Program-made: the position numbers and the translations under genes | Shown here: positions 46,056 through 58,019 of the stretch, piece after piece | How the letters are laid out: each line of letters starts with the position of its first letter | How positions within the stretch are numbered: the first letter of the stretch is position 1 | Notes under the pieces: generated by a model | Databases searched by the model: none | What the model saw: the letters and a program-made list of their open reading frames with translations, nothing else | What the model was told of the DNA's origin: nothing | Assembly: GCA_019022495.1 (NCBI GenBank) | Contig: JAFEKR010000017.1 | Coordinates: 248,001-312,000 of the forward strand | DNA from: Epichloe hybrida | Taxonomy: Eukaryota > Ascomycota > Sordariomycetes > Hypocreales > Clavicipitaceae | Length of the DNA: 64,000 bases | Reading direction: 5' to 3'

Positions 46056-48804
46056 ATGTATAAGCTCAATACTACGTCGGTCTCCTTGGCCGTGACCCCA
46101 ACAGTAGTGTCAACATTGTTCTCTCACGTATGTATATACACCTTGCATATCTCAGGGATATCGCGTCGCGTGGATGGACTCTGTCCGGCTCGATGGCCCT
46201 TTGGTTTACACTTGGGACTGACTGTAGTTACTTGCTGGCTTCATAGTATCTCAAACGAAAACCATTGAAAGAAAGACCGACTGCGCATCTGTCGTACGAC
46301 GAAGGACTTCACCTCATCCGATCATTCTTGGATTTCGCGTCGCATCATACTGTGGAAGAGCTTCAAGCTTTCACGTCCCAATGGGTTCCGAGTCCACAAT
46401 GGGTAAAAGTTGAGATAACAAAGATATCAGAGGAGCATCTTTCTCGATCAGCCGAGTTGATTCAAACCCAATTGGGGGCAGATGGTATCGCCCAAGTCGG
46501 AGGGAAAACATGGTGGCAATGGCGGAAGTCGAAGTCCACACTGGAGGCGGAGTGGATTGAAATGAAAGCTCACTACAACGCTAGAAAGGCAATCGATGAC
46601 ACAGGAAGGCGTGTGATGCTCTATGTTCATGGCGGCGCCTATTTTTTCGGAAGCGTCGACGAGCACAGGTACCAGATGCAGCGTCATGCCCGTAAGCTGA
46701 AAGCCCGCGTTCTTGCTCCAAAGTACCGCCTAGCCCCTCAATTTCCCTTTCCCTGTGGACTCCAAGACTGCTTGGCAGCCTATCTGTATCTCCTTACTGT
46801 TCAAGACCCAAGCACTATCATCTTAGCCGGAGATTCTGCTGGAGGAGGCATGGTGCTGTCCATGTTATGCATCCTAAGAGACCAAGGACTCCCTCTACCT
46901 GCAGGAGGCATCCTGATTAGTCCCTGGGTGGATCTGACGCACTCCTTCCCAAGCGTAGGGGCTGACGCGCCGTTTGATTACATTCCGCAGTCAGGCTTTC
47001 ATCACAAACCCTCTCGCGCTTGGCCACCGCCAAATGACAATGAAATTGCAATTCTTCAGGGAGAAGCAGACACACAGGCGGGCAAAACGAAGAAGACTGC
47101 AGACCCCGAGGCGGCAAAAAATGCAAGCAATGGCGCCATCGTTGAGCATGGTAATGCAGTTGACGCCGAAAGGCTTGCTGATTTGAGCGGCAAAGGGGCC
47201 AGCTCAGCGAATTATCTGTCGGCGACTGTCGACGGCAAACCTCTTGCGATTAGAGATCAAATTCAGGTGAGTAATTGTCGACATTCTGGAGAAGAAGACC
47301 CCTCAAGTCAGTTCAACGCTTATGAGAATAGCTATATACAACAAATGCCTTGCTTAACCATCCCCTGGTCAGCCCGGTCATGCAGACGACTTTGGGAGGT
47401 CTGCCGCCCTTACTGATCATGGTTGGCGGCGGCGAACTTTTGCGTGATGAGCAAATCTATTTGGCGCACAAGTGTGCAAATCCAGCCAAATATGGGCCGC
47501 CGCTTGACTCCTTGTCGGACCTTGAGCGTGAGTTGTTGCAAAAGTATAAACCGACAGACGTCCAACTCCAAGTGTGGGATGACTTATGCCACGTCGCGCC
47601 AACTCTCAGTTTCACGAGGCCTGCCAAATTCATGTATCGATCTGTTGCTCAATTTGGAGCTTGGGCTCTTGCAAGAGCCCAGAAGAGAGGCATTGAAATA
47701 TTGGACGACGACGAAATCTCTGTCATCTCAAGCTCAGGATCAGAAACGCAGAACGCAATTGATGCTCAGGAGCGTGAAAAAGAGAAGCGCTGGATAGAAA
47801 AGGCAGAGCCGGGACAAGTAGGGAAAGCTGGCGATCCATTGCCCCCATTCAATAAGCACATGATTCGACAACGAGTCACACGTCATGGTGTCACTCTTCC
47901 TTTGGCTCCTGAGGAGGAGCTGCCAGGTTGCTGCATCCAATCGTCCGAAGTTGGAGTGGTCAAAGGGGGTACAGTCAAGCGGTGGCTGGAGACGAGGAAC
48001 CAGTGGGATCAGAGATTCTCATCTGCCAAAACCAAGGTCCACAAGAAAATAGTCAAGGACATGGTAAAAGGCTACCAAGACTTCGAGCCGGACGAGCATC
48101 CCCCGCCAACAGCACTCGCGGGCAGACGACTGGCCGGAGAGGACATGGTGGACAAGAAGAGGTCCAAGAGTATGGGCCTGGCACTGTGGTCTCTTTGGGG
48201 TTCCAAGCACGATGAGCTCACTGTAGATCGTGAGAAGGAGGTCGACAAAGCCCCCGAGGCACAGGATGTTACTGGAGATGAAGGAAGAGGTGCCAGGTCA
48301 TATCAAGACATCGAGTCTCAGCAACCATGTTCCTCCAAGGCAGTTGCCGCAGACAGGAGCCGGTCTCGCCGGTCTCGCCGCCGTACAGTCGTTGATCAGC
48401 ACCAGACAGATGGACCGGCGTTTGCTGAGAATACTCCTGTGGCACAGCTAATGGAGCGCCGCAAGGAACAAGAAGCGGCCCACCCTAATGTCGGGGTCGC
48501 TGGTAAACGTCCCTTCATAGACGGTATAGCCTTGCCGTTCAGTCTTAAGAAGGATGCAGACACAGCGAGCATGGTGACCTTGAACTCGGCAATCACTCAT
48601 GCGCCTGGTCCTCGTTCGCTCAGTGCTTTGAGTCCCCGGATGGACTTGTCTGGCCAGCCGGCATCGGAAGATACGGCTCGAGCGGAGGACTTATTAGCTG
48701 CTGGCACAACAAGGCCCGCCATTGAAAGTTTCCTTTCGGCCGACGCCAAAATTCCTCAGATTCAGGAGCCTGATGGAGCTGGCGAGGGAATTTCTTTTAA
48801 GTAG
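46056..48804 (+). CDS. HSL-type alpha/beta-hydrolase lipase/esterase, 854 aa
   Basis: Exons 46056-46127, 46247-47266 and 47332-48804. The first exon encodes 24 residues (AVTPTVVSTLFSH), which then join YLKRKPLKERPTAHLSYDEG. The catalytic half has the oxyanion motif HGGAYFFGS, the nucleophile elbow GDSAGGGM, and a second block HPLVSPVMQTTLGGLPPLLIMVGGGELLRDEQ with the Asp region, then WDDLCHVAPTL with the catalytic His. This is the hormone-sensitive-lipase (GDXG) family. An insertion of about 80 residues (near GEADTQAGKTKK) sits between the two catalytic blocks, and a ~350-aa hydrophilic, probably disordered tail follows the His, making the protein about twice the size of a bare HSL domain. 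The substrate is unknown; a lipid ester is plausible. Confidence 0.88.
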
Positions 48805-49160
48805 AGTATACCAAGAGATGAAGGAGAAGATATCAAAGCAACCGATCAGCAAGCCAGCAACATATATCCCGTGCAAGCGAAGCACACTCTTTTGAAAATT
48901 TCCGGATTTCCCTTTGTCATTTTGATTAGATGGTCGCATAGTTGAAACAAGGAGAGTCCATTCCGGTCGATTCTCCAAGGTATTGATATAGACCGTGATG
49001 CATGAGTATTTTTTACAGGTTGGGATTTGGGTATATGTACAGATTTTGAGAGATGTTCCCAATGACGAGATTGTGTTTAAACCTCGCATCCGACGCTTCG
49101 GTATTGTTGACCTCCCGCCGTTCGTTCAATCAACTTGTTCGCCCGTCTCGCCGAATTCGA
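48805..49160. other. convergent intergenic region, lipase to mL41
   Basis: The 3' ends of two genes face each other. No feature is seen. Confidence 0.5.
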
Positions 49161-49550
49161 TCAGTCCACACCATTATATCGCTTCCACTGCTCCACGTAG
49201 AAATAAGGATCTTGAGGACCCTTTTCAAGACCTTTGTAGTCACCAGACTGCGCCCGGACCTCGCGACTCACAAATGGGGTAAGCTAATTCAAGAAGTTGT
49301 TAGATGCTGCAGTTTTTGCGCCTCCCCGCCCCCCTTCCGGATAGAATGGCCCGCCTACCTTGAAATCTTTCAGCCCTGACGGAACGGCATATGTGCGCAC
49401 TTTGTTCCACTCAATCACATATCCTCCGTATTTGGTGTGGCGACCCATTGAGCCGGTTCGGTTGCCTTTGTAGAAGCCTTTGCCGACATCTTTGGTCGTA
49501 AGTTTTAGGTGGCGGTATCGCCCGACAGAGAGGACTTGTGTGGGACGCAT
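49161..49550 (-). CDS. MRPL27: mitochondrial large-subunit ribosomal protein mL41 (MRPL27), 104 aa
   Basis: Exons 49550-49359 and 49283-49161 on the minus strand; GTAGGC donor and TTAG acceptor, phase 0. The stretch LTTKDVGKGFYKGNRTGSMGRHTKYGGYVIEW followed by VRTYAVP is the diagnostic mL41/MRPL27 core. The C-terminal exon (LTPFVSREVRAQSGDYKG and DPYFYVEQWKRYNGVD) completes the usual fungal length. The basic N-terminus doubles as the mitochondrial targeting signal. It is a structural component of the 54S subunit. Confidence 0.93.
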
Positions 49551-50124
49551 TGGTTGTGAATGATGGCGAAATTTCGCTGCTGATTCGGGGAGTGGGGGAG
49601 ATGCGAGTTTCCCGTGACGGAGGTGGGAATGAAGGGGCGACTGCGTCGGGAACAGATTACAAATCGATGGACTCGAGGCTGGAGCGGTTGTTGGAGTTGA
49701 AATTTCGATTGACTTGGTGTTGTGTCGGGAGACGGGATTGTTCCGGTCCGGGGAGCTGGTAGAAGACGGATGGGATGGTACAACGGGAGCAAAATTGAAA
49801 AAAAAAAGAATTAGAACAAAAATAAGAAGAGAGAGGGAGACGAAAAACGAGCTAGTCTGGCAAAGCTCTTGTTGAATAAATCCAGTATCAATTCGTGTAT
49901 TACATGTAGTTTGTTTCGAGGTGAACAAATTGCGACGTCCCCCCTCCTAATAGTAGGTGGCTCCCAGGAGGGGGGGGCTCCCGGGATTGGGGGGGGGAGG
50001 TGGCTTCGCTCCGTTTGAACTGAACGTCAAGACAACCTCTGGTTCAACCCATCAAGACCTCTCCCGTGGATGTTGCGCGAGCAGATCGACGACGCTCTGC
50101 CCTCCCAGTTTGGGATTCTTCACT
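49551..50124. promoter_or_regulatory. divergent region, mL41 / TRAPPC11
   Basis: 574 bp between two start codons. A TACATGTA palindrome lies at 49901 and a dense set of G-runs (about 49960-50002) could form a G-quadruplex on the plus strand, about 125 bp before the TRAPPC11 ATG. Confidence 0.5.
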
Positions 50125-53100
50125 ATGGATGGCTATCCCCGAGATAGCTTGGACCATCATGTTCCCTTCTTGGTCGCATCGGGCTTGAATGCAGCGGAGC
50201 CGCAGCTGGACCTGGAAGGAGAGCTCAGCTCCCAGGGACTGCTGGTCAAGTCGCATCTGCCACCCCTAGACACCAGGGAGTCGCAGGTTCTCGGGAAATA
50301 CTTCGACGAGATAGACGCGAGGGGTACATCCTGGGCTGTAGTCCCCAGGGAGGAGCCATACCGACTCCGGATCAAGACCGTTGGGAGGGTACGTGTTGGC
50401 AATGAATGGGCTCTGATGGCCCTGATGGGCGTCATCTTAGTCCGGATTGACTAATACGGGGAAGCAGTCATTTGTCCTACCGCCTCGGAAAACGACTCTT
50501 CCCGACGACACTGAAGAGCCAGTCGCATCGAATGCGCAGCTTCATTCGCCCTTTTCGCCATTGTCGCACGTTTCCACGCTATACCCCGATGGCTTGATCG
50601 ACTCACAGTGGATCAAGAAGCACCAAGCTCTGGTCCCAAGCATCTTTGTATGCTTTTATATCCTTGGCAACGATAGCCGCCTCAAGTCCGACGTCAACGA
50701 AATAAAAGCAACGTTGGCACGGTCTGGATTCAAGACCAGGGTCGCCGTCGTCTTGTTCGGTGACGAGGATAGTGGCACTGCAGAGCTCACCGAGGCGGTC
50801 CAGGATCGACTGGAGCGCATCCGAAGGGGAACTGCCTTGGACCCCAAGTCGATCTTTTACGTCCCTACGCAAGAGTCACCTGGTGAACTGAAACGTGTCA
50901 TTGACAACATACTTGCGATACTCTACTCCAGCGCCGTAGAGTACTACCGCGATCTTGGTCGACACGCGAGAAAAAAACGAGCGAGAGGGGTCGCACCACT
51001 TCCGACGATTCCCCCGACGTCGGGAACATCACACACACTTTCTCTGCCGGACTGGAACTTTCGCTATGACTTCAAGACGGCCGTGTTGGCAGAGTTTAGA
51101 CAAGAACTCGACGCAGCCATCCGCTCCTTTGAGCAAGCCTATGAGATTCTTCTGGGGCAAGATGTTTTGGATGTGGTTCCTAGCTGGAGTCCTCGCTGGA
51201 ACGAAGCGCGACAGTTGGCTGACATTATCTCAATCCGATGCCTGCGGCTGCATCTTTGGATGGGACACACGAGTCTAGCGGTCAGAAGGTGGCAGTCACA
51301 CAGGGACCGTATTGCTGAATTTGTTGACCGGAGGGCCCGGGGGACCAACACATACGGCTGGCAGGCTTGGGAGGCAAGGTGGGCTACGGTGATGGCCCAG
51401 CTGATAGAAAAGGTCGAGGTCCCCGGGTTAGTCCCGGCTTCAATGACGATATTCCTGCCGCCAGAAAAGGCCGTCCTGGGAGAGCGTCTACAACCTTGGG
51501 AACTCCTGCATCATACGGGGTACTGGTATCGCATAGCGGCTCGGCACCTGGCAGCGCGGCGCACACTGGCGCAGATGCTACCGAGCGAGGATCGACGAGC
51601 GCCGGACAGCACGTCTGCCAAGTCCTCTGCAAGTGGCTACGACACTTACATGTGCCCTCCTCCATACGAAGAATACCCCTTGAATGGTCAGGGCGGTGTC
51701 AACCATGCGCAACAAATCTTGGATTGTCTCATCATCTCGAGGACGCAATTCCAGGCGCGGAAACAACTGCGTATTGCCGCGGAGCTGTCGTTGGAATGTG
51801 CCAAAGAGATGGCATCACTGGGCTCATGGGAAGAGGTAGTGTCGATTCTGCGACCGGTGTGGGACGCAGTGTCATTTCGCTGTGACGATTGGCTCGATGT
51901 ATCAGAACATCTCTGCTGGTTGTTACGCAAGGCGGCCAAGGAATCTGGAAGAGCTGATCTCGTCGTTGCAGTTGACTGGGAGCTGATGAATCAGAGTGAG
52001 TCCAGTCCTGTCCTGGCCGCAATGACTGCAAGACGGCTGCGTAGATGCTAACAAGGTCTTTCTTTCTTCCCTTTTCTTTGTGTGTGCTTTCAGGGTTCTC
52101 CCCCAAGCGACAGCATTGGAGCTATGACCTATCGCAATCGCTAGATGGCATGACAGTAGACAATAAGCCGTCAGTACGATTATCAGATGAAACTGCGTCG
52201 CCGTTAGTTTCCTCCAGCTTCGTGTTCCGAACCAAGGAGAGCAAGGCTGGGGACTACTGCAAAGCGCAGTTGGCGTTGACTTCCAATGCTATGCCGGACT
52301 CGAGCCCCATTAGCATTGCATCGGTTCGAATAGACTTCGAAGACAGCTTGAAGCCCATCGTCATTCATCATACGTCAAGTGACGCAGGCGAGACGTTTGG
52401 GAACACACATTTGGCTCAAGTCGTTCTGGAAGAGGAGTCTACGAAAGGGGATTCGGGTGATTTGCCTTCTAAACTCACAGGGGCCTGCGACTTGTGGCTC
52501 AAAGCTGGACAGCAAAGAGTACTGGAAATGGCGATTCCGCTGAGGGAGCCGGGAGAAGCCGAGGTGTCGTCAGTGACTGTACACTGCGAGAACAAGGCGT
52601 TTGACCTGCAATATACCAGGTTGTTCAGGGAAACGGATCCGGTCACAGGATGGTACATCAGTGGTGCAGAAAAACCACGCCGATTGCGGGCTCATGTTCG
52701 AACCTTGCACATCAAACCTCGGCCACCAAAACTGCAAATCACCTTGTTGGATCCCTCTACGCAATACTACACGGATGAAACGGTCCAGGTTGCCGTGGAG
52801 CTGCGGAATGACGAGGAAGAAGCGGCCCATGTCAAGATTGACACGCAGTTATTGGGGGAACCTGTGCCCTGTTTTACGCTTCAGGTTGGTGAGGCAGAAT
52901 TTGCCGGGGCGGCGGCAGAGGAAGATGGTGAAGGAACTCAGGCGATGGGCGTGACAGTGGGCACCATTGCCAGTGGCGCAAGCGTCAAGATGAGACTCAG
53001 GATATGCCCTACCTCGACATCCTCAACGCTTGATCTGCATCTACGCGCGACATACCACCTGGAGTCAGATACAGCCACGCCCATCGTGCAGGTGTTGGCC

Positions 53101-53994
53101 CTGCAGCTGAACATTGTGGGACCGTTCGAGGCAAACTACGATTTGGTACCCAGGCTTCACTCAGAACCGTGGCCGAGCTTGTTTGATTGTGACGGAATCC
53201 CCAGCGCGGCAGACGATGATGAAGGCGCGGCGGCAGCACCTAGAGGTCTCGCGCAAAAGTGGTGTCTCATGTGTCGCTACGCCTCGTTTGCATCAGAGGA
53301 TCTAGTCGTCATGGGAACAGAGATGCAGGTAGTGTCATGTATAGGCGCAGCCCGATGCAATGTGTTGACGCGACCCGAGGAAGAAAAGCCAGCAGCAGCA
53401 GCAGGAGCAGCAGCAGCAGATGGCATCACCGTGTCTCCCAAGACGATGCACGAGGCGCAATTCGACCTAGTGGTGCATAAGATGAGCCTCGATGACCGAC
53501 AACCAGTGACGTTGGACCTAGCATTCATGATCAAATGGAGGAGAAAGAGCGCCTCGGAAGCAGACAATGGCGACGACGACGACGACGACGACGACAACAG
53601 TGTCAACACAACGGCGATGCCGGTGGGACAATACTTGGTTCTGGGATCCGAGCCAAGGGTCATCGCAACGGCGATGCACTCCAGCCCGTCGGCACCAGCA
53701 AGATTACTGCAAATCGACATGACGATTGAGAATCCATCGAACCACTTCCTCACGTTTGGGCTCACCATGGACCCCAGCGACACGTTTGGCTTCTCGGGCC
53801 CCAAACAGACGACGGTGCACCTGCTGCCCATGTCCAGACGGAGCGTGCGCTATAGACTGTTGCCGTTTGTCAGAGGCGACTACGTTCGGCCGGGCATCAC
53901 GGTGCGCGACAAGTACTTCCAGAAGGTGCTGCGCATCATACCCACCGAGGCTATGAAGATTGATAAGGACGGTCTTTTGGTCTGGGTTCCCTGA
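50125..53994 (+). CDS. TRAPPC11: TRAPP complex subunit TRAPPC11 (foie gras/gryzun), 1230 aa
   Basis: Exons 50125-50388, 50468-51995 and 52094-53994; donors GTACGT and GTGAGT. The N-terminal part contains the foie-gras domain (about residues 250-500: DWNFRYDFKTAVLAEFRQELDAAIRSFEQAYEIL, then RWNEARQLADIISIRCLRLHLW). The C-terminus is the gryzun segment (YVRPGITVRDKYFQKVLRIIPTEAM). TRAPPC11 is a subunit of the TRAPPIII Rab1/Ypt1 exchange factor in metazoans and filamentous fungi (absent from S. cerevisiae), acting in Golgi traffic and autophagy. A short acidic run (DDDDDDD from a GAC repeat near 53572-53595) and a Ala-rich run from GCA repeats (near 53394-53420) are variable linkers. Confidence 0.9.
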
Positions 53995-54664
53995 GCGGGC
54001 GACGCGGGCGTCTGATCGGGGGATGAGGAATCATGGATGGACAGCCACAGAGCATCTAATATGTACTCGGGGAATGAAGTTGTTGTATACTAGCTGGTGT
54101 CGAATGGCAGGAAACATGCGGCAGCCATCCATGGCCATACCGTCTGAAATACAATCAATACGAGGGCACCTCTAATTCCGTCCCTCCGACTAGTCTCACC
54201 CCTCGAGCCTGAAAATTCACGCCACCGTAATATGAGAGCAAAGAAACAAGCTCGCGCTCAGCATCGACCGGAGCTAGTCTCCTTGGGGTATCGCGTCTTC
54301 ACGACCGTCCGTGATGTGGGTCCCGTCAACGCCCCATCTTGACCGTTTACATGTACATGTACATGTATGTATTCTTATTGATTTTTAATTTCCGACGGTG
54401 CGAAAACGGTGCGTTGCGTTTCTTTTTTTTTTTTCGACGGTAAGTTGCTACGGGGCTTGGCTAGGCTTGGCATGACTCCACGACGCCCGTTTTTACGCTT
54501 GCAAGAATTAAATTCGCCGACAACACGACAAGTTCGACCTGCCTCTGCACCGTTCCTTGAACCACACCCGGCAATCTTCTTCTCGGGCTGGAGCAGCACC
54601 CGCCGCGACAGACCGGCTTCAAGCTCCGAAACACCCACCACCCCCTTTCACACACATACAGACA
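53995..54664. other. intergenic region, TRAPPC11 to MFS gene
   Basis: No gene is seen. It includes (TACATG)3TA at 54348-54367 and a T-run at 54422-54434. The MFS promoter should lie in its last few hundred bases. Confidence 0.55.
54348..54367. repeat. TACATG x3 palindromic repeat
   Basis: A 20-bp perfect palindrome made of three overlapping TACATGTA units. Confidence 0.9.
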
Positions 54665-56772
54665 ATGGCCGCTCACGCCCCCGAGGTCAATCGCTTCTCC
54701 GTCGACGACTCAGAAGTTGGTTCCGGCGTCGCTTCCCCCCGCCAGGACGACCCGGACGCCGTTGTCGACGTTGACGAGAAATCTCGGCCCGGTCCCGGAC
54801 ACGACGACGGCAACACTCCCGACTACCCGCGTGGCCTGAAGCTCATCCTCATCATATCCGCCCTGTGCCTGGCCGTTTTCCTCGTCGCCCTGGACCAGAC
54901 CATCATTGCGCCTGCGTTGGGCGCCATCACCGCCCAGTTTCAAAGCGTAAAGGACATTGTGCGTCCGTCCCCCCCTGCTCATATGAGGATTGGTGAACAT
55001 TGAAGTAAAAAAATAGGGGGGGGTTTATATATAGAAACGTGCCTCTCAATCATCACATTGCCCGCATGGGATGGTAGGGCCAAGGGGCTAACGACTTGCA
55101 GGGATGGTACGGAAGCGCATATCTTCTTACGACGACGGCGCTGCAGCCCATGTACGGTGCCGTGTACAAGTACTTCAATGTCAAGCTGGTCTTTCTCGGG
55201 GCTGTCTTCATCTTCGAGATTGGCAGCTTGGTGAGTGCTGTCGCGCCCGAGTCGACCACGTTTATTGTCGGAAGAGCTATTGCTGGTGTAAGTTTGCCCA
55301 TGGGTAGGTGCCGCTGCATGAGCATGGGCGGCCGGGGTTGTTAATGGCTCTGAATGTAGATTGGCACGGCGGGTTTGTTTTCTGGCTCCATTGTCATTCT
55401 CTCGCTTTCGAGTAAGTGTCCTGGCTGCACCCGTTTCCACCCGTTTCCAACCCTTTGCAGGCCTTTGCAGGGACAAGTCTCAGCTTGGTTCTTCGGTCTA
55501 ACATGTTTCCAAGTGCCACTGCGCAAGCGCCCCATGGTGTCCGGTCTGATCGGCGGCATGTGGGGGATCGCTTCTGTCGCAGGACCTCTTCTCGGCGGAG
55601 CATTCACGGAAAATGTTAGCTGGCGATGGTGTTTTTACATCAATCTCCCCATCGGGGCCCTGGCCATGGGCATTGTCACTCTCTTCGTGCACGTCAATCG
55701 CAACACGTCGGAAACCGAGAACATGACATTCATGCAGAGAGTTCGTCAGCTCGATTTGCCCGGAACATCCATCTTCATCCCTGCTATTGTGTGTCTGCTG
55801 CTTGCTTTGCAGTGGGGAGGAGCCGAGTACCCGTGGAACCACTCCAAAGTCATCGGACTGTTTGTCGGCTTTGGCCTCATGATTGCCGTTTTCGTGGGCA
55901 TCCAGTTCTGGCAGGGTCATCGGGGAACCTTGCCGCCCCGGCTCTTCAGGAACCGAAACATCCTGAGCGCCATGCTGTTCGCCTTCTTTTTCGGCGCTGG
56001 ATTCTTCCCGCTGATCTTTTACCTCTGTATGACCCCATTCGTCACAAATCCTGCTGGCCCAAGGTATAGCTAACGCCATCGTCTCACAGCCTTGTACTTT
56101 CAAGCCATCCAAGGCGTCAGCGCCGTCCAGGCTGGCATCAAGATCCTCCCTCTTTTACTCTCCACGGTCCTCATCTCCGTCGCGTCGGGTGGCCTCATCT
56201 CCGCCATCGGGTACTACAACTTCGTCGTCATCCCCTGCATGGTTCTTTACACCGTCGGAGTCGGCATGCTCACCACGCTCGGCTTACACACCCCTCTTCG
56301 CGAGTGGTTCGGCTACCAGGTCATCGCGGGCCTCGGCATCGGCGCCGGCTTTCAAATTGGTGTCCTCGTGGTGCAGACAGTCTTGCCGCAAGACATGGTG
56401 CCCATAGCCACAGCATGCGTGCAGTTCTTCCAAGCCCTCGGCGGCGCCATCTTTGTCGCCGTTGCGCAGACACTGTTCCAGAACGGTCTGATTGATACCC
56501 TCGCCAGGGACGACATGGGCATTGATGGCAAGATCTTCATCAACAGCGGCGCAAACCAGATCCATAGCGTCTTGGAGAGAATGGGTCGTTTGGATGCCCT
56601 GGACTCTGTTCTGACGGCGTACATGACAGGACTGAGGCATACATATTACATCTCCGTTGCATGTGCGGGATGTGCGTTCTTGGCCGTTCTTGGCCTGGAG
56701 TGGCGTTCTGTAAAGGAGGGTCCACGCGGGGAGAGGAAGGATGCTGCCGCTGCCGCTCCTGCTCATGTATAA
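54665..56772 (+). CDS. MFS drug/metabolite efflux transporter (DHA2, 14-TM type), 575 aa
   Basis: Exons 54665-54958, 55102-55287, 55360-55411, 55514-56026 and 56090-56772; all GT-AG with consistent phases. An acidic ~55-aa cytoplasmic N-terminus precedes TM1, which carries the DHA2 motif [14 protein letters not shown]. Then come [16 protein letters not shown] (TM2), [16 protein letters not shown] (motif C, formed across two splices), [29 protein letters not shown] and [19 protein letters not shown]. The protein sits in the plasma or vacuolar membrane and probably exports small molecules by proton antiport. It resembles transporters often found in secondary-metabolite clusters, but no biosynthetic gene is adjacent, so a general drug-efflux role is as likely. 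Confidence 0.9.
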
Positions 56773-56960
56773 ACTCTTCTCTGATCGTTTTGAGTGTGTG
56801 TATGTGTGTGCATACAGGGCGTTTCGTCTTTTCATCAGAGGTCCGAGGAGGAATGACGAACCTCCCCCCCCCTCCCCCACCGATATAATGTGCATAACGA
56901 GCGTCCTGAAATCAATGGAAGGGTTCCAGCCCATTGCCAGCCCGTCTTTTTTGTCATGTA

Positions 56961-58019
56961 TCACTGCGTATCATCCGGCGGCCGATCCCAAGACGAGCCA
57001 CCCCTCGTCCTCCTCGCCTGGGGATCTGATCCCACAAACCTTGCCACCCATTCCCTCACGATCCTCGTCTTCTCCCGCTGGGGGTTCTCCCCCCCCTTGG
57101 CTCGCAGGCCCCTCGAGGAATAGTGCCCGCTCCCATCTGCCCTCCACAAGAGATGCAGCTTGGTCAACCCCCTTCGCAGACTCTGCCCATAGACCTTGTC
57201 CCTGAAGACGTGCAGTGCGACATTCTCCAGGAGCACCACGTCCTGGCGTCGCAGCGCCATAACATCACTCCCGGCCATCTTGTCGCCGGGCACCCAGAAC
57301 GTCACGGCGAAGCCCGCGGCCGTGTCGTCGCCCACGAGCACTTCCACCAGAGAGAGGGTGCTCCCCCAGCGCGTCGTCACCGTCCGGGGCTGCGCGACCG
57401 ACAGCACGCCGACGATGATGTTCAGGGTAATGGTCTGGGGCGCCAGGGAAGCGACTTGCTTGGCCGAGGGGACATGCCCCAAGTCAGAGAGGTGGCGTGC
57501 GCGGGCGGGATGCTCGTCCTCTGAGAGGATGGAGGAAGTCGTCAACGACTCGGTGAGATGCAGACTCTGACTCTGACTCTGCGAGTCCGAGGTGTCGTCC
57601 GAGGTGTGCACGCGGAGGGATTTCTCGCAGAACTGAGTGAGCAGGTCGCTGCTGGCTGACGTGTCGTCGTGAGATGGGCCGTCGCCGTCGTCGTCGTCGT
57701 CCTCGAGCGCAGTGGCATCAGCCGTGGTGAAGAAGGCGCCGTTGGAAAAGGTCGACACGTCCACGGCGTGGGTTTGCGTGAAGCCGAGGCCCGTGGGGAG
57801 CGGCCGGCGGGTAAGAGGGAGTGAGCGCCATGCTGCTGCACATTGGGCGGTATGCGGGGGGATGGATCCAGCAGTTTGCACGTCAGGGTCGAGGTCGAGG
57901 TCGAGGTCGAGGTCGAAGAGATGGAGGAAGGGAGCCTCGAAGCCGGTGACGGTGCAGGATGATTCGACGATGGAGGAGCATGACGGGGGGCCGGCCAAGA
58001 TGAGTAATTTGGGCGTCAT
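56961..58019 (-). CDS. OB-fold-like orphan protein, 352 aa
   Basis: Single exon. The N-terminal two thirds are low-complexity: an LDLDLDLD run from a 6-bp repeat, an acidic EDDDDDGDG run and SQSQSQS. The conserved-looking part is the C-terminal ~140 residues: TITLNIIVGVLSVAQPRTVTTRWG, LSLVEVLVGDDTAAGFAVTFWV, RRQDVVLLENVALHVFRDKVYGQSLRR and LHLLWRADG. The alternating strands with a turn after TRWG look like an OB-fold nucleic-acid-binding domain. I do not recognise a named orthologue. ATG at 58019 was chosen as the first Met of the compact frame; an upstream in-frame extension is open but without support. It is divergent from the hydrolase gene. Confidence 0.65.
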   Translation of the reverse strand: MTPKLLILAGPPSCSSIVESSCTVTGFEAPFLHLFDLDLDLDLDPDVQTAGSIPPHTAQCAAAWRSLPLTRRPLPTGLGFTQTHAVDVSTFSNGAFFTTADATALEDDDDDGDGPSHDDTSASSDLLTQFCEKSLRVHTSDDTSDSQSQSQSLHLTESLTTSSILSEDEHPARARHLSDLGHVPSAKQVASLAPQTITLNIIVGVLSVAQPRTVTTRWGSTLSLVEVLVGDDTAAGFAVTFWVPGDKMAGSDVMALRRQDVVLLENVALHVFRDKVYGQSLRRGLTKLHLLWRADGSGHYSSRGLRAKGGENPQREKTRIVREWVARFVGSDPQARRTRGGSSWDRPPDDTQ

